Shown here piece by piece: positions 42,306 through 51,104 of a stretch of DNA of 64,000 nt. Position 1 is the first letter of the stretch. Each line of letters starts with the position of its first letter. The DNA comes from Streptomyces alanosinicus (lineage in GTDB: Bacteria > Actinomycetota > Actinomycetes > Streptomycetales > Streptomycetaceae): NCBI RefSeq assembly GCF_014650595.1, contig NZ_BMVG01000007.1, positions 248,001 to 312,000 of the forward strand, read 5' to 3'. The notes beneath the pieces were generated by a model. The model ran no database searches. It was not told the origin of the DNA and was given only the letters and a program-made list of their open reading frames with translations. The position numbers were made by a program, and so were the translations under genes.

Positions 42306-43622
42306 CTACTGCCCGAGCATCCCGGTCCACAGCTCGGGGAAGTCCGGCAGGGTCTTCGCCGTGGTCGCCACGTTCTCGATCTGTACGCCCTCGACCGCCA
42401 GGCCGATGATCGCGCCGGCGGTCGCCATGCGGTGGTCCTCGTAGGTGTGGAAGACGCCGCCGTGCAGTCGGCGCGGGCGGATGTGCAGGCCGTCGGCGGT
42501 CTCGGTGACATCGCCGCCCAGCTCGTTGATCTCCTTGGTGAGCGCGGCCAGCCGGTCCGTCTCGTGCAGCCGCAGGTGCGCCACGCCCCGCAGGGTCGAG
42601 GGGGAGTCGGCGAGGGCCGCGACGGCCGCGACGCCGGGGGTCAGCTCGCCGACGTCGCCCAGGTCCACGTCGATGCCGTGGACGGCGCCGGATCCGCTGA
42701 ACACCAGCCCGTACTCGGTCAGTTCGCAGGAGCCGCCCATCTCGGTGAAGATCTCCCGGAGCCGGTCACCCGGCTGCGTGGTGCGCTCCGGCCAGTCCGG
42801 GATCATCACCTTGCCGCCGGTGACCAGGGCCGCCGCGAGGAACGGCTGGGCGTTGGACAGGTCCGGCTCGATCGTCAGGTCCCGGCCGAGCAGCGCGCCC
42901 GGCGTCACCCGCCACACGTTCGGCTCGCCGCCCGACTCCGGGGTGTCCACCTGGGCGCCGACCGCGCGCAGCATGTCCACGGTCATCCGGATGTGCGGCA
43001 GGGAGGGCAGGGTCGCGCCCGTGTGGCGGACCTCGACGCCCTGGTTGTAGCGCGGGCCGGACAGCAGCAGGGCCGAGACGAACTGGGAGGACGAGGACGC
43101 GTCGATCGACACCGGGCCGCCGTCCAGGGCCCCGGCGCCGTGCACGGTCAGCGGCAGGGCGCCCCGGCCGTCGTCGTCGATCCGGGCGCCGAGCTGCCGC
43201 AGCGCGTCGATCACGCCGTGCAGGGGACGCTCGTACGAGCGCGGGTCGCCGTCGAACCGGATGGGGCCGTCGGCGAGCGCGGCCACCGGCGGCAGGAAGC
43301 GCATCACGGTGCCGGCGTTGCCGACGTCGACGGTGGCCGGGCCGTGCAGGCCCGTCGGCAGCACCCGCCAGGCCTCGCCCGTGCCGTCGGGGCCGACCCC
43401 TTCCTCGATCGCCACGCCCATGGCCCGCAGGGCACCGGCCATCAGCAGGGTGTCGCGGGAACGCAGCGGGCGGCGCAGCCAGCCGGGCTCGGAGGCGAGG
43501 GCGGCCAGCACCAGCGCGCGGTTGGTGACCGACTTGGACCCGGGCACGTGGACCGTCGCGTCGACGGCTCCGCTCGCGTGCGGGGCGGGCCAGAGGGCGG
43601 AGTGTGCGGGGTTCACGGTCAT
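42306..43622 (-). CDS. aroA: 3-phosphoshikimate 1-carboxyvinyltransferase (EPSP synthase)
   Basis: A 438-residue EPSP synthase, the sixth step of the shikimate pathway (shikimate-3-phosphate plus PEP). Conserved PGSKSVTNRALVLAAL near the N-terminus binds PEP; GNAGTVMRFLPP and the DGDPRSYERPL segment match the active site; and LRLHETDRLAAL and TYEDHRMATAGAIIGL are late signatures. GNAGT carries Ala where many enzymes have it, so no resistance substitution can be claimed. ATG 43622 has GGAG four bases upstream. It is followed closely by rsgA. Confidence 0.95.
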   Translation of the reverse strand: MTVNPAHSALWPAPHASGAVDATVHVPGSKSVTNRALVLAALASEPGWLRRPLRSRDTLLMAGALRAMGVAIEEGVGPDGTGEAWRVLPTGLHGPATVDVGNAGTVMRFLPPVAALADGPIRFDGDPRSYERPLHGVIDALRQLGARIDDDGRGALPLTVHGAGALDGGPVSIDASSSSQFVSALLLSGPRYNQGVEVRHTGATLPSLPHIRMTVDMLRAVGAQVDTPESGGEPNVWRVTPGALLGRDLTIEPDLSNAQPFLAAALVTGGKVMIPDWPERTTQPGDRLREIFTEMGGSCELTEYGLVFSGSGAVHGIDVDLGDVGELTPGVAAVAALADSPSTLRGVAHLRLHETDRLAALTKEINELGGDVTETADGLHIRPRRLHGGVFHTYEDHRMATAGAIIGLAVEGVQIENVATTAKTLPDFPELWTGMLGQ

Positions 43623-43721
43623 GCGCTCCACTTTAGTGGCTGGCAGCGACCGTAGATCTCGATCAAATACGCCGAAACCCCGACGGAGAAGCGGGGAGGA
43701 GGACGCCGTGCGCGCCGGCCC

Positions 43722-44444
43722 TCACACCTCCAGCAGCCAGCGCCCCCCGCCGATCAGCGAGCACAGGGTCACCGCGTGGAACAGGAACAGCCACAGCCCC
43801 GCCGGTACGTGCGTCAGCCGCGACAACTGGTCCGCGTCCGAGTCGCCCGCGCCGCTCCGGGACCGCTTCAGCTGCAGCTCGAACGGCGGCCGTACCCCGC
43901 CCAGCAGCAGGAACCACACCACCGCGTACGCGAACGCCGCCTGCACCTGGGGCCCCGCCAGCCAGGACACCAGCAGGAAGGCGCCCCCGGCCAGCACCAC
44001 GGTCAGCACGCCGTACGCGTTGCGGATCATCACCAGCATCACCGCCAGCAGCGCCGTCGCCAGCCACAGCAGCAGCGTGATGCGGCCCGCCGCCAGCAGC
44101 GCGGCACCGCCGAGCCCCAGCAGCGAGGGCGCCGTATAGCCGGCGGCGGCCGTCAGGATCATGCCCAGTCCGTACGGCTTGCCCCGGCTGACGGTGAGGC
44201 CGCTGGTGTCGGAGTGCAGCCGGATGCCGGTGAGCTGCCGGCCGGTGAGCAGGGCGATCAGCCCGTGGCCGCCCTCGTGCGCGATGGTGATCGCGTTGCG
44301 CGATATCCGCCACAGCGGATGCGGGGCGACGACGGCGAGCGCGGCGGCCAGGGTGGCGGCCACCACCCACAGGGCGGGGTCGGGCTGGGTACCGGTGAGC
44401 CTGTCCCAGAGGCCGGGCAGCGAGGTGGCGGCGAGGCTGTCCAT
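43722..44444 (-). CDS. M50-like membrane metalloprotease
   Basis: A 240-residue integral membrane protein with about six helices. HEGGH (near residue 56) is an HExxH zinc motif inside the membrane region, and the surrounding ITIAHEGGHGLIALLTGR resembles the actinobacterial M50B-like family. LFLFHAVTLCSLIGGGRW closes the protein. Intramembrane cleavage is inferred; substrates are unknown. ATG 44444 was chosen; ATG 44492 in the same frame would overlap the divergent SRAP promoter region and has no ribosome site. Only 50 bp separates it from the divergent SRAP gene. Confidence 0.82.
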   Translation of the reverse strand: MDSLAATSLPGLWDRLTGTQPDPALWVVAATLAAALAVVAPHPLWRISRNAITIAHEGGHGLIALLTGRQLTGIRLHSDTSGLTVSRGKPYGLGMILTAAAGYTAPSLLGLGGAALLAAGRITLLLWLATALLAVMLVMIRNAYGVLTVVLAGGAFLLVSWLAGPQVQAAFAYAVVWFLLLGGVRPPFELQLKRSRSGAGDSDADQLSRLTHVPAGLWLFLFHAVTLCSLIGGGRWLLEV

Positions 44445-44494
44445 GAGTCCGAGTGGCTCCCTGCTGTCGTGCGGAGTCTGGCAGTGTGACATGT

Positions 44495-45310
44495 ATGTGC
44501 GGACGGTATGCATCCAGTCGTAGGCCCGAGGATCTCGCAGGAGTCTTCGAGATCGAGAAGTGGGAGCCTGAAGAGACCTTGGAGCCCGACTACAACGTGG
44601 CGCCGACCAAAGAGGTCTACGCCGTCCTCGACCGTCCCTTGAAAGACGCGGACTCCCCGCGTCCGGTTCGCCAGCTGCGCAAGCTGAAGTGGGGACTGGT
44701 GCCCTCCTGGGCCAAGACGCCCGAGGGCGCCGCCCGGATGATCAACGCGCGCGCCGAGACCGTGCACGAGAAGCCCTCCTACCGGCGTGCCTTCGCCGCC
44801 CGGCGCTGCATCCTGCCCGCCGACGGCTACTACGAGTGGGTCACCGGCACCGACGAGCGGGAGCTGGAGGTCGAGGGCAGGAAGAAGCGGCCGCGCAAGC
44901 AGCCGTACTTCGTGCTGCCGGCCGACGGCTCGGTGTTCGCGATGGCCGGGCTGTACGAGTTCTGGCGCGACCGGACCCTGCCCGACGACCACCCGCAGGC
45001 CTGGTGGGTGACCTGCTCGGTGATCACCACCGAGGCCGAGCGGACACCGCTGGCCGTGGCCCCCGCCGACGGCCCGCACGCTCTGGCCGACATCCACCCC
45101 CGGATGCCGCTGATGCTCACCCCGGACCGCTGGGACGCCTGGCTCGACCCGGGCCGTACCGACCCCGGCGACCTGCGCGGACTGCTCGCCCCGCCACCGC
45201 CCGGCCTGATGCGCGCCTACCCGGTCGCCACGGCCGTCAGCAACGTCCGCAACAACGGCCCGGAGCTGCTGAAGGAGCTGGCGGCACCGGAAGAGGGCAC
45301 ACTCTTCTAG
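44495..45310 (+). CDS. SRAP-domain abasic-site-protecting protein (YedK/HMCES family)
   Basis: A 271-residue SRAP protein, which forms a covalent thiazolidine link with abasic sites in single-stranded DNA. Catalytic Cys must be residue 2 after Met removal, which fixes the start at ATG 44495 (MCGRYASS); the upstream open frame cannot be right. NVAPT holds the conserved Asn, WGLVPSWAK, NARAETV and DGYYEW the Glu region, and DIHPRMPLML the active-site His. All key residues are present. The divergent neighbour is a membrane protease; the downstream hydrolase starts two bases after the stop. Confidence 0.93.
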   Translation: MCGRYASSRRPEDLAGVFEIEKWEPEETLEPDYNVAPTKEVYAVLDRPLKDADSPRPVRQLRKLKWGLVPSWAKTPEGAARMINARAETVHEKPSYRRAFAARRCILPADGYYEWVTGTDERELEVEGRKKRPRKQPYFVLPADGSVFAMAGLYEFWRDRTLPDDHPQAWWVTCSVITTEAERTPLAVAPADGPHALADIHPRMPLMLTPDRWDAWLDPGRTDPGDLRGLLAPPPPGLMRAYPVATAVSNVRNNGPELLKELAAPEEGTLF

Positions 45311-45311
45311 C

Positions 45312-45938
45312 GTGATCGAGATTGTCGAGACCGACGCCGGGACCGCACGCATCACCTGGCACAAGGCGAAGAAGCCCGCTCTCGTCCTCGCCGTGAGCCA
45401 CGGCGCCGGCGGGGGCGTCGAGGCACGGGACCTCCAGGCGCTCGCCCACGCGCTTCCCGCGCGGGGCGTCACCGTGGCCCTGGTCGAGCAGCCCTGGCGG
45501 GTCGCGGGCCGCAAGGTCGCGCCCGCGCCGAAGACCCTGGACGCCGCCTGGCGCGGGATCTGGCCCGCGCTGGCCGGGATGGAGCTGCCCGTGATCTCCG
45601 GCGGGCGCAGCGCCGGCGCCCGGGTCGCCTGCCGTACGGCGGCCGAGCTGGGCGCGCACGCCGTGCTCGCGCTGAGCTTCCCGCTGCACCCGCCGGGCAA
45701 GCCGGAGAAGTCCCGCGCCGAGGAGCTGCTCGGGGCCGGGGTGCCCACGCTCGTCGTCCAGGGCGGCAACGACCCCTTCGGGAGGCCGGCGGAGTTCCCG
45801 CCGGGGGATTTCGAACTGATCGAGGTGCCGTACGGCGATCATGGGTTCGCCGTGTCGAAACGCGCCGAGATCGGCCAGGAGCGGGCCCTGGAGCTGATCA
45901 CCGCGGGTGTCGCGCAGTGGCTCGCGTCACTCGGGTGA
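45312..45938 (+). CDS. Alpha/beta hydrolase (KANL3/Tex30-like)
   Basis: A 208-residue alpha/beta hydrolase fold. LAVSHGAGGGVEARDL forms the oxyanion region and GGRSAGARVACRTA the nucleophile elbow (Ser in GRSAG). VPTLVVQGGNDPFG carries the acid and YGDHGF the His. The set is complete for a serine hydrolase; substrate unknown. It starts one base after the SRAP stop, so translation is probably coupled. A sigma-R promoter for the next gene lies just past its stop codon. Confidence 0.85.
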   Translation: MIEIVETDAGTARITWHKAKKPALVLAVSHGAGGGVEARDLQALAHALPARGVTVALVEQPWRVAGRKVAPAPKTLDAAWRGIWPALAGMELPVISGGRSAGARVACRTAAELGAHAVLALSFPLHPPGKPEKSRAEELLGAGVPTLVVQGGNDPFGRPAEFPPGDFELIEVPYGDHGFAVSKRAEIGQERALELITAGVAQWLASLG

Positions 45939-45943
45939 CACCC

Positions 45944-45970
45944 GGGAATGCCCCGTGCCGGACCGCTGTT
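45944..45970 (+). promoter_or_regulatory. Autoregulated sigma-R promoter of sigR
   Basis: GGGAAT (45944-45949), exactly 18 bases and GTT (45968-45970) match the sigma-R consensus. It lies 60 bp before the long-form ATG and 225 bp before the short-form GTG of sigR, the position of the known inducible p2 promoter in S. coelicolor. Confidence 0.88.
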
Positions 45971-46194
45971 GTGGCGGACAGAAGTGCTGAGGCCTCGGCA
46001 CCGACGTCGTAGGGAAGGAAGTCCGCCGCATGGGTTCGACCATCTGCCCGGCCCGCAGCAGCAGCACTGACCTGGACTGGACGGTGCTGCACGCGGCCAA
46101 GACCGCTCCAATTCGAGCGGCGGCAGGCACGGGTCGTGTTCTATCCTCCGAAACGAGTGGGACCGCTCTCGGTCCTGCCCGGGATCTTGAGGAG

Positions 46195-46890
46195 GTGGGT
46201 CCGGTCACCGGTACCGACGCAGGGACCGACAGCGGCCAGGCGGAGCAGCCCGAGGGCCAGGACGTGAGCGCGGCGGCGACCGCCGAGTCCACCGCTCAGC
46301 GCACTGCGCGCTTCGAGCGGGACGCGCTTGAGTTCCTCGACCAGATGTACTCGGCCGCGCTGCGCATGACGCGTAACCCCGCCGACGCCGAGGACCTGGT
46401 GCAGGAGACGTATGCGAAGGCGTACGCGTCCTTCCACCAGTTCCGCGAGGGCACCAACCTCAAGGCATGGCTGTACCGGATCCTCACCAACACGTTCATC
46501 AACTCCTACCGCAAGAAGCAGCGCGAGCCGCAGCGCTCCGCCGCGGAGGAGATCGAGGACTGGCAGCTCGCCCGCGCCGAGTCGCACATGTCGACGGGTC
46601 TGCGCTCCGCCGAGTCGCAGGCGCTGGACCACCTGCCCGACTCGGATGTGAAGGAAGCGCTGCAGGCGATCCCCGAGGAGTTCCGCATCGCCGTCTATCT
46701 CGCGGACGTCGAGGGCTTTGCGTACAAGGAGATCGCGGACATCATGGGGACACCCATCGGTACGGTGATGTCCCGGCTGCACCGGGGCCGCCGTCAGTTG
46801 CGCGGCATGCTGGAGGACTACGCCCGAGAGCGCGGGCTGGTCCCGGCGGGCGCCGGAGAGTCGAACGAAGCGAAAGGTTCGGGCTCATGA
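46195..46890 (+). CDS. sigR: Thiol-oxidative stress sigma factor SigR (long form starts at 46030)
   Basis: A 231-residue group 4 (ECF) sigma factor. Region 2 lies in DQMYSAALRMTRNPADAEDLVQETYAKAY with the TNLKAWLYRILTNTFINSYR helix; region 4 includes EEFRIAVYLADVEGFAYKEI and MGTPIGTVMSRLHRGRR. Sigma-R drives thiol-repair genes and is held by RsrA. The frame is open upstream to ATG 46030, and the extra part is exactly 55 residues. That matches the longer, unstable sigma-R' isoform made from the induced promoter in S. coelicolor, so both forms are expected. The overlapping ATGA with rsrA shows coupling. Confidence 0.96.
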   Translation: MGPVTGTDAGTDSGQAEQPEGQDVSAAATAESTAQRTARFERDALEFLDQMYSAALRMTRNPADAEDLVQETYAKAYASFHQFREGTNLKAWLYRILTNTFINSYRKKQREPQRSAAEEIEDWQLARAESHMSTGLRSAESQALDHLPDSDVKEALQAIPEEFRIAVYLADVEGFAYKEIADIMGTPIGTVMSRLHRGRRQLRGMLEDYARERGLVPAGAGESNEAKGSGS

Positions 46891-47186
46891 GCTGCGGAGA
46901 CCCGCACGAGACGGACTGCGGTGAGGTCCTGGACCATCTGTACGAGTTCCTCGACAGCGAGATGCCGGACGTCGACCGCGACAAGTTCCGGCACCACTTC
47001 GAGGAATGCTCTCCGTGCCTGGAGAAGTACGGCCTGGAGCAGGCCGTGAAGAAGCTGGTCAAGCGGTGCTGCGGGCATGACGACGTGCCCGCCGACCTGC
47101 GCGCGAAGGTCATGGGGCGGATCGATCTGATCCGCTCCGGCCAGGCCGTGCCGGACCACGACGTGACCGCCGCCCCGGAGGCGTGA
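46887..47186 (+). CDS. rsrA: Zinc redox-sensing anti-sigma factor RsrA
   Basis: A 99-residue ZAS-family anti-sigma factor. Cys3, Cys11 and the HHFEECSPC motif (HxxxCxxC, about 36-44) plus the later CC pair in KRCCGHDD are the redox residues; zinc binding through His and Cys keeps it on SigR, and disulfide formation releases the sigma factor. It starts inside the sigR stop (ATGA). All expected ligands are present. A Pro/Asp/Ala-rich tail follows. Confidence 0.96.
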   Translation: MSCGDPHETDCGEVLDHLYEFLDSEMPDVDRDKFRHHFEECSPCLEKYGLEQAVKKLVKRCCGHDDVPADLRAKVMGRIDLIRSGQAVPDHDVTAAPEA

Positions 47187-47315
47187 GTACCACCGCTCCC
47201 CGGAGGTGACCGCCGGGTCATCACCCGAACGTGCTAATCCTCAGGTCATAAGCCCTTCAGCGCCCGTTTCCCGCCCTAGGCTCCGAGCCCGGACAGGCAT
47301 GGTCGGGGAGGGGCG

Positions 47316-48608
47316 ATGGAGGCGATACCGGCGCGGGCACACGGATATGTGGCCGCCGTCGCCCTGCTGGCGCTGCTGTGTCTGCTGCCCCTGCCGACGA
47401 CCCGCACCCCCTGGTGGGCGCTCGCCCTGCTCTCCGCGCTCTGCGCCGCCTGCGAGCACGTCGTACGCCGGCGCTTCGGCGGCACCTTCTATCCCGTCCT
47501 GCTCGCCGGGGCGTTTCTGCTGCCCCCGCCGGCCGCCGCGCTCGTCCCGCTGTCGGCGGCGCTGCTCTCGCCGGTCGAGCAGCGGCCCGCGCTGCCGAGG
47601 CGCGTCTGGCGGGCGGCGCGGCCCGCGCTCGCCGTGTGGGGCGCCGCCGAGGCGCACTGGGCGCTCGGCGGCCGGGACGCGGTCGTCGGCTCCGACTTCC
47701 CGTACGCGCTGCTGCCCGCAGGCGCGGCCGTCCTCGTCTTCTGTCTGATCCTCACCGCACTCGACGGCGGCATCCGCGCGGTCGCCCAGGGCGTCCCGCC
47801 GCGCCGGGCCTGGCGCGGGCTGCTGTCCGGCTCGCTCGCGCAGGGCTCGGTGCACGGACTCGCCGGGCTGATGATGGCCGTGCTGTGGCGCAGCCCCTAC
47901 GGCCCGCTCGCCGCGCTGCTCGTGCTGCTGCCCATGTGGGTGTCCTGGTGGATCTTCGCCCAGTACCACCGGGAGCGCGCCGCCCACCAGGCCACCATCC
48001 GCGCCCTCGTGCAGGCCGTCGACATCAAGGACGGCTACACCCGCGGCCACAGCGAACGCGTCGGACAGGCCTCCGTGATGATCGCCCGGGAACTCGGCAT
48101 GGACGACGACCGCGTCGAGGTGCTGCGGTTCGCCGGCATCCTGCACGACGTCGGCAAACTCGGCGTCCCCACCCGGCTGCTGCGCAAGGACGGCCCGCTC
48201 ACCCCCGAGGAACGCCGGATCATCGAACTGCACCCCGAGTACGGCCATGAGATGGTCCGCGGGATCTCCTTCCTCGGCGAGGCCCGCACCGCGATCCTGC
48301 ACCACCACGAGCGCCTCGACGGCAGCGGCTACCCGTACGGCCTCGTCGGCACCCGGATCCCCGAGTGCGCCCGGGTCGTCGCCGTCGCCGACGCCTTCGA
48401 CGCCATGACCTCCACCCGCTCCTACCGCAGGGCCCGGCCCGTCGAGGCGGCCGTCACCGAGCTGGAGCGCTGCGCGGGGACGCAGTTCGACCCCCGTATG
48501 GTCGGCGCGCTGGTCCGGGCGCTGGCCCGCTACGGCTGGCATCCCCAGGTCACGGCCGACGAGAGTCCCCGTGAGACGCCGGAGCCGGTCACCGGGGCGC
48601 CTCGGTGA
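47316..48608 (+). CDS. Membrane HD-GYP domain protein
   Basis: A 430-residue protein. The first 230 residues hold about six hydrophobic helices; the rest is a complete HD-GYP phosphodiesterase. The motifs are intact: GHSERVGQASV, the HD pair in LHDVGKLGVP, HPEYGHEM, HHHERLDGSGYP with GYP, and VAVADAFDAMTS. HD-GYP enzymes hydrolyse cyclic-di-GMP or related dinucleotides. Its GTGA overlap with the next gene couples it to a second membrane HD protein. The N-terminal helices may be a sensor; no ligand domain is seen. Confidence 0.9.
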   Translation: MEAIPARAHGYVAAVALLALLCLLPLPTTRTPWWALALLSALCAACEHVVRRRFGGTFYPVLLAGAFLLPPPAAALVPLSAALLSPVEQRPALPRRVWRAARPALAVWGAAEAHWALGGRDAVVGSDFPYALLPAGAAVLVFCLILTALDGGIRAVAQGVPPRRAWRGLLSGSLAQGSVHGLAGLMMAVLWRSPYGPLAALLVLLPMWVSWWIFAQYHRERAAHQATIRALVQAVDIKDGYTRGHSERVGQASVMIARELGMDDDRVEVLRFAGILHDVGKLGVPTRLLRKDGPLTPEERRIIELHPEYGHEMVRGISFLGEARTAILHHHERLDGSGYPYGLVGTRIPECARVVAVADAFDAMTSTRSYRRARPVEAAVTELERCAGTQFDPRMVGALVRALARYGWHPQVTADESPRETPEPVTGAPR

Positions 48609-49897
48609 CCGCCCTGCGCTTCATCCACGCAGCCGCCGCCCTCGCGGCCGCCGGCTCCCTCGCCGGCACGCTCTGCACCGGCCTCGCCGACCGGGGCATC
48701 GCGCTCGCCTTCGGCGTGCTCATAGCCGTCGGCGAGCTGAGCCGGTGGAGCGGCGCCCAGGTGCGGCAGGCCGCCCCCCTCGCCACCGCCGGCTCGCTGT
48801 CCTACGCCCTGCTCGGAGCGGACGCCGGGCGGCCCGCGCAAGCCGACCCGGCGCAGGTCGTCACCGTCGTCCTCGCCGCCGCCCTGCTCGGCGCCGTACC
48901 GCACATCTGGTCCGGACGCAGTCCCACCCTCGACCATCTGGCCCGCCGTGTACTCACCGTCGGTTTCACCGCCGTCTGCTTCCAACCCCTGTACGACAAG
49001 GGCCTGTTCGCCTCCTGGGGCGGCCCCCTCTACGCCCTGCTGCTGGTCGCCCTGCTCGGTCTCGCCGCCCTGTGCGACGCCGTCCTGGCCGCCGCTCTCG
49101 CCCACTGCCGCACCCGCTGGCCCTTCGGCCCGCTGCTGCGCGAGGAGCTGTGCGGGCTGCTCGGCATCGGCTCCGCCGTGTGCGCGACCGGCGCCGTGAT
49201 GGCACTCGCGGTGGCCGTCGTCGGGCTGTGGGCGCTGCCCGTGTTCTGTCTGCCCCTGCTGCTCACCCAGCTGTCCGTGCGCCGGTACGCGGCCGTGCAC
49301 GCCACCTACCGGCAGACCATCGCCTCCCTCGCCCGCGCCACCGAGATCGCCGGATACACCCCCGCGGGGCACGCCCGCAGGGTCGCCGCGCTCAGCCTCG
49401 CCGTAGGCCGGGACCTCGGCCTGACCGAGGGCGAACTGACCGTCCTGGAGTACGCCGCCCTCATGCACGACATCGGCCAGCTCAGCCTGGTCGACCCGGT
49501 CCCGGCGGGCGCCACCGCGGGCCTGCCCGCCGCCCAGCAGCGGCGTATCGCGCTGCTCGGCGGGGCGGTCGTCCGGCAGACCGGGGTCGCCGCGGCCGTC
49601 GCCGTGATGGTGGAACGCCAGGCGGACCCCTACCGCGAACAGCCGCCCGCCGCGCGGATCATCCGGGCCGTGAACACCTATGAGGAGAAGACCCGGGACG
49701 CCGGCCCCGAGGGACCCCTGCGGGCGCTGGAGGAGCTGCGCCTGGGCACCGCCGGTGACTACGCCCCTGAGGTGGTGGAGTCCCTCGCCCGGGTACTGGC
49801 CCGGCCACAGGCCGTTCGCGTGAGCGCGCCGGTGGACGACGGCGGGCCGGGCGCGACCCTGTCTGACCCCGCCCACCGCTGGGTAACCCATGGGTAA
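48605..49897 (+). CDS. Membrane HD-domain protein, degenerate partner of the HD-GYP gene
   Basis: Also 430 residues with a similar plan: N-terminal helices to about residue 230, then an HD-like domain. GHARRVAALSLAVGRDLG and MHDIGQLSL retain the first His and the HD pair, but the HHxxxDGxGYP block is absent and the region reads GAVVRQTGVAAAV. It therefore looks inactive or regulatory. The shared layout and overlap suggest ancient duplication with loss of catalysis in this copy, perhaps forming a heterodimer. GTG 48605 overlaps the upstream stop. Confidence 0.85.
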   Translation: MTALRFIHAAAALAAAGSLAGTLCTGLADRGIALAFGVLIAVGELSRWSGAQVRQAAPLATAGSLSYALLGADAGRPAQADPAQVVTVVLAAALLGAVPHIWSGRSPTLDHLARRVLTVGFTAVCFQPLYDKGLFASWGGPLYALLLVALLGLAALCDAVLAAALAHCRTRWPFGPLLREELCGLLGIGSAVCATGAVMALAVAVVGLWALPVFCLPLLLTQLSVRRYAAVHATYRQTIASLARATEIAGYTPAGHARRVAALSLAVGRDLGLTEGELTVLEYAALMHDIGQLSLVDPVPAGATAGLPAAQQRRIALLGGAVVRQTGVAAAVAVMVERQADPYREQPPAARIIRAVNTYEEKTRDAGPEGPLRALEELRLGTAGDYAPEVVESLARVLARPQAVRVSAPVDDGGPGATLSDPAHRWVTHG

Positions 49898-49997
49898 TGA
49901 GCGCCTTTCCCACCGTACGTGGTTGGATGCGAGGGAGAGGGTGTCCGGGGGCACAAGCCAGCCCACTGTGCGGAACTGGAACTGGCAGGCGGGAATC

Positions 49998-50978
49998 GTG
50001 AGGATCTTCGGCAAGGGACGGCACCGGCCCTCCGCCTCCTGGCGGCAGGCCACCGACCGCGCGTTCACGCTGATCGGCGACGGCCGGTACGAGGACGCGG
50101 GCGAACTGCTGACACGGGCCGCCGACCTGGAGCCCTGGCTGTCGGAGTCCTGGTTCAACCTCGCCCTGCTGCACAAGTTCCGGCACGACTGGGAGCAGGC
50201 CCGCGCGGCCGGGCTGCGCGCGGTCGCGCTGCTCGACCGGGAGAGCGGGGCGCCCGACTGGTGGAACGTCGGCATCGCCGCCACCGCCCTGCAGGACTGG
50301 CCGCTGGCCCGCCGCGCCTGGCAGGCGTACGGGCTGAAGGTGCCCGGCGGCGCCACCGTGGCCGCGGAGTCGGCGGGCATGGAGCTGGGCAGCGCGGCGG
50401 TACGGCTCTCCCCGGAGGGTGAGGCCGAGGTCGTCTGGGGCCGCAGGCTGGACCCGGCGCGGATCGAGGTGCTGTCCATCCCGCTTCCCTCGTCCGGGCG
50501 GCGCTGGGGCGAGGTCGTGCTGCACGACGGTGTCCCGCACGGCGAGCGCACGACGTCCGCCGGGCACTCCTACCCGGTCTTCGACGAGATCGAGCTGTGG
50601 GCGCCCTCACCCGTGCCGACCTGGGTGGTCCTGCTGGAGGCGGCCACGGAGGCGGACCGGGACGCGCTGGAGCAGCTGGCCGCCGACGCGGGGTTCGCGG
50701 CCGAGGACTGGTCCTCCTCCGTGCGGCTGCTGTGCCGGATGTGTTCGGAGTCGCGGATGCCCTCGGACGAGGGCGACGGGGTGCATCTGGACCCGCACGA
50801 CCACAGTGAGCCCGGTCATCCCGGGCCGCTGGGGCATCGCACGGACGGGCAGCTGTGGGTGCCCGAGCGGGAGTGCGGGGTGGCTGCGCCGGCTGCGCTG
50901 GTTCGTGGGTTGCTGGACGGGTGGGTAGCCGACAGCCCGGACTCGCGTGATTGGCGGGATCTCGAAGAGGTGTGCTGA
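49998..50978 (+). CDS. Tetratricopeptide-like hypothetical protein
   Basis: A 326-residue protein. The N-terminal third holds TPR-like helices (ASWRQATDRAFTLIGDGRYEDAGELL, WFNLALLHKFRHDWEQA, WWNVGIAATALQDWPLARRAW). The remainder is a mixed domain with LWGPSPVP-like strands and a C-x2-C (LCRMCSES), without an identified family. GTG 49998, with GGCGGG a few bases upstream, was chosen over ATG 49890 because the helical repeats begin there and the upstream region lacks a coding look. The ATG alternative would overlap the HD gene. Function unknown. Confidence 0.78.
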   Translation: MRIFGKGRHRPSASWRQATDRAFTLIGDGRYEDAGELLTRAADLEPWLSESWFNLALLHKFRHDWEQARAAGLRAVALLDRESGAPDWWNVGIAATALQDWPLARRAWQAYGLKVPGGATVAAESAGMELGSAAVRLSPEGEAEVVWGRRLDPARIEVLSIPLPSSGRRWGEVVLHDGVPHGERTTSAGHSYPVFDEIELWAPSPVPTWVVLLEAATEADRDALEQLAADAGFAAEDWSSSVRLLCRMCSESRMPSDEGDGVHLDPHDHSEPGHPGPLGHRTDGQLWVPERECGVAAPAALVRGLLDGWVADSPDSRDWRDLEEVC

Positions 50979-51004
50979 GTCCGTCTACCGGCTGCGAGTC
51001 CGTT

Positions 51005-51046
51005 GCGGCTGGTCGCGCAGTTCCCCGCGCCCCTTTGGGGCGCGCC
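51005..51046. repeat. Dispersed Streptomyces intergenic repeat
   Basis: GCGGCTGGTCGCGCAGTTCC followed by CCGCGCCCC, a TTT loop and GGGGCGCGC. I recognise this hairpin-bearing sequence (GGGGCGCGGGGAACTGCGCG on the other strand) from many Streptomyces intergenic regions. Only one copy is seen in this window, between the TPR-like gene and peptide deformylase. It may act as a terminator. Confidence 0.65.
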
Positions 51047-51104
51047 CCCGTACCCTGTATCAGCATTCATTCCCAGTTTTTGTGCAGGAAGGCGTACGTC
51101 GGTC

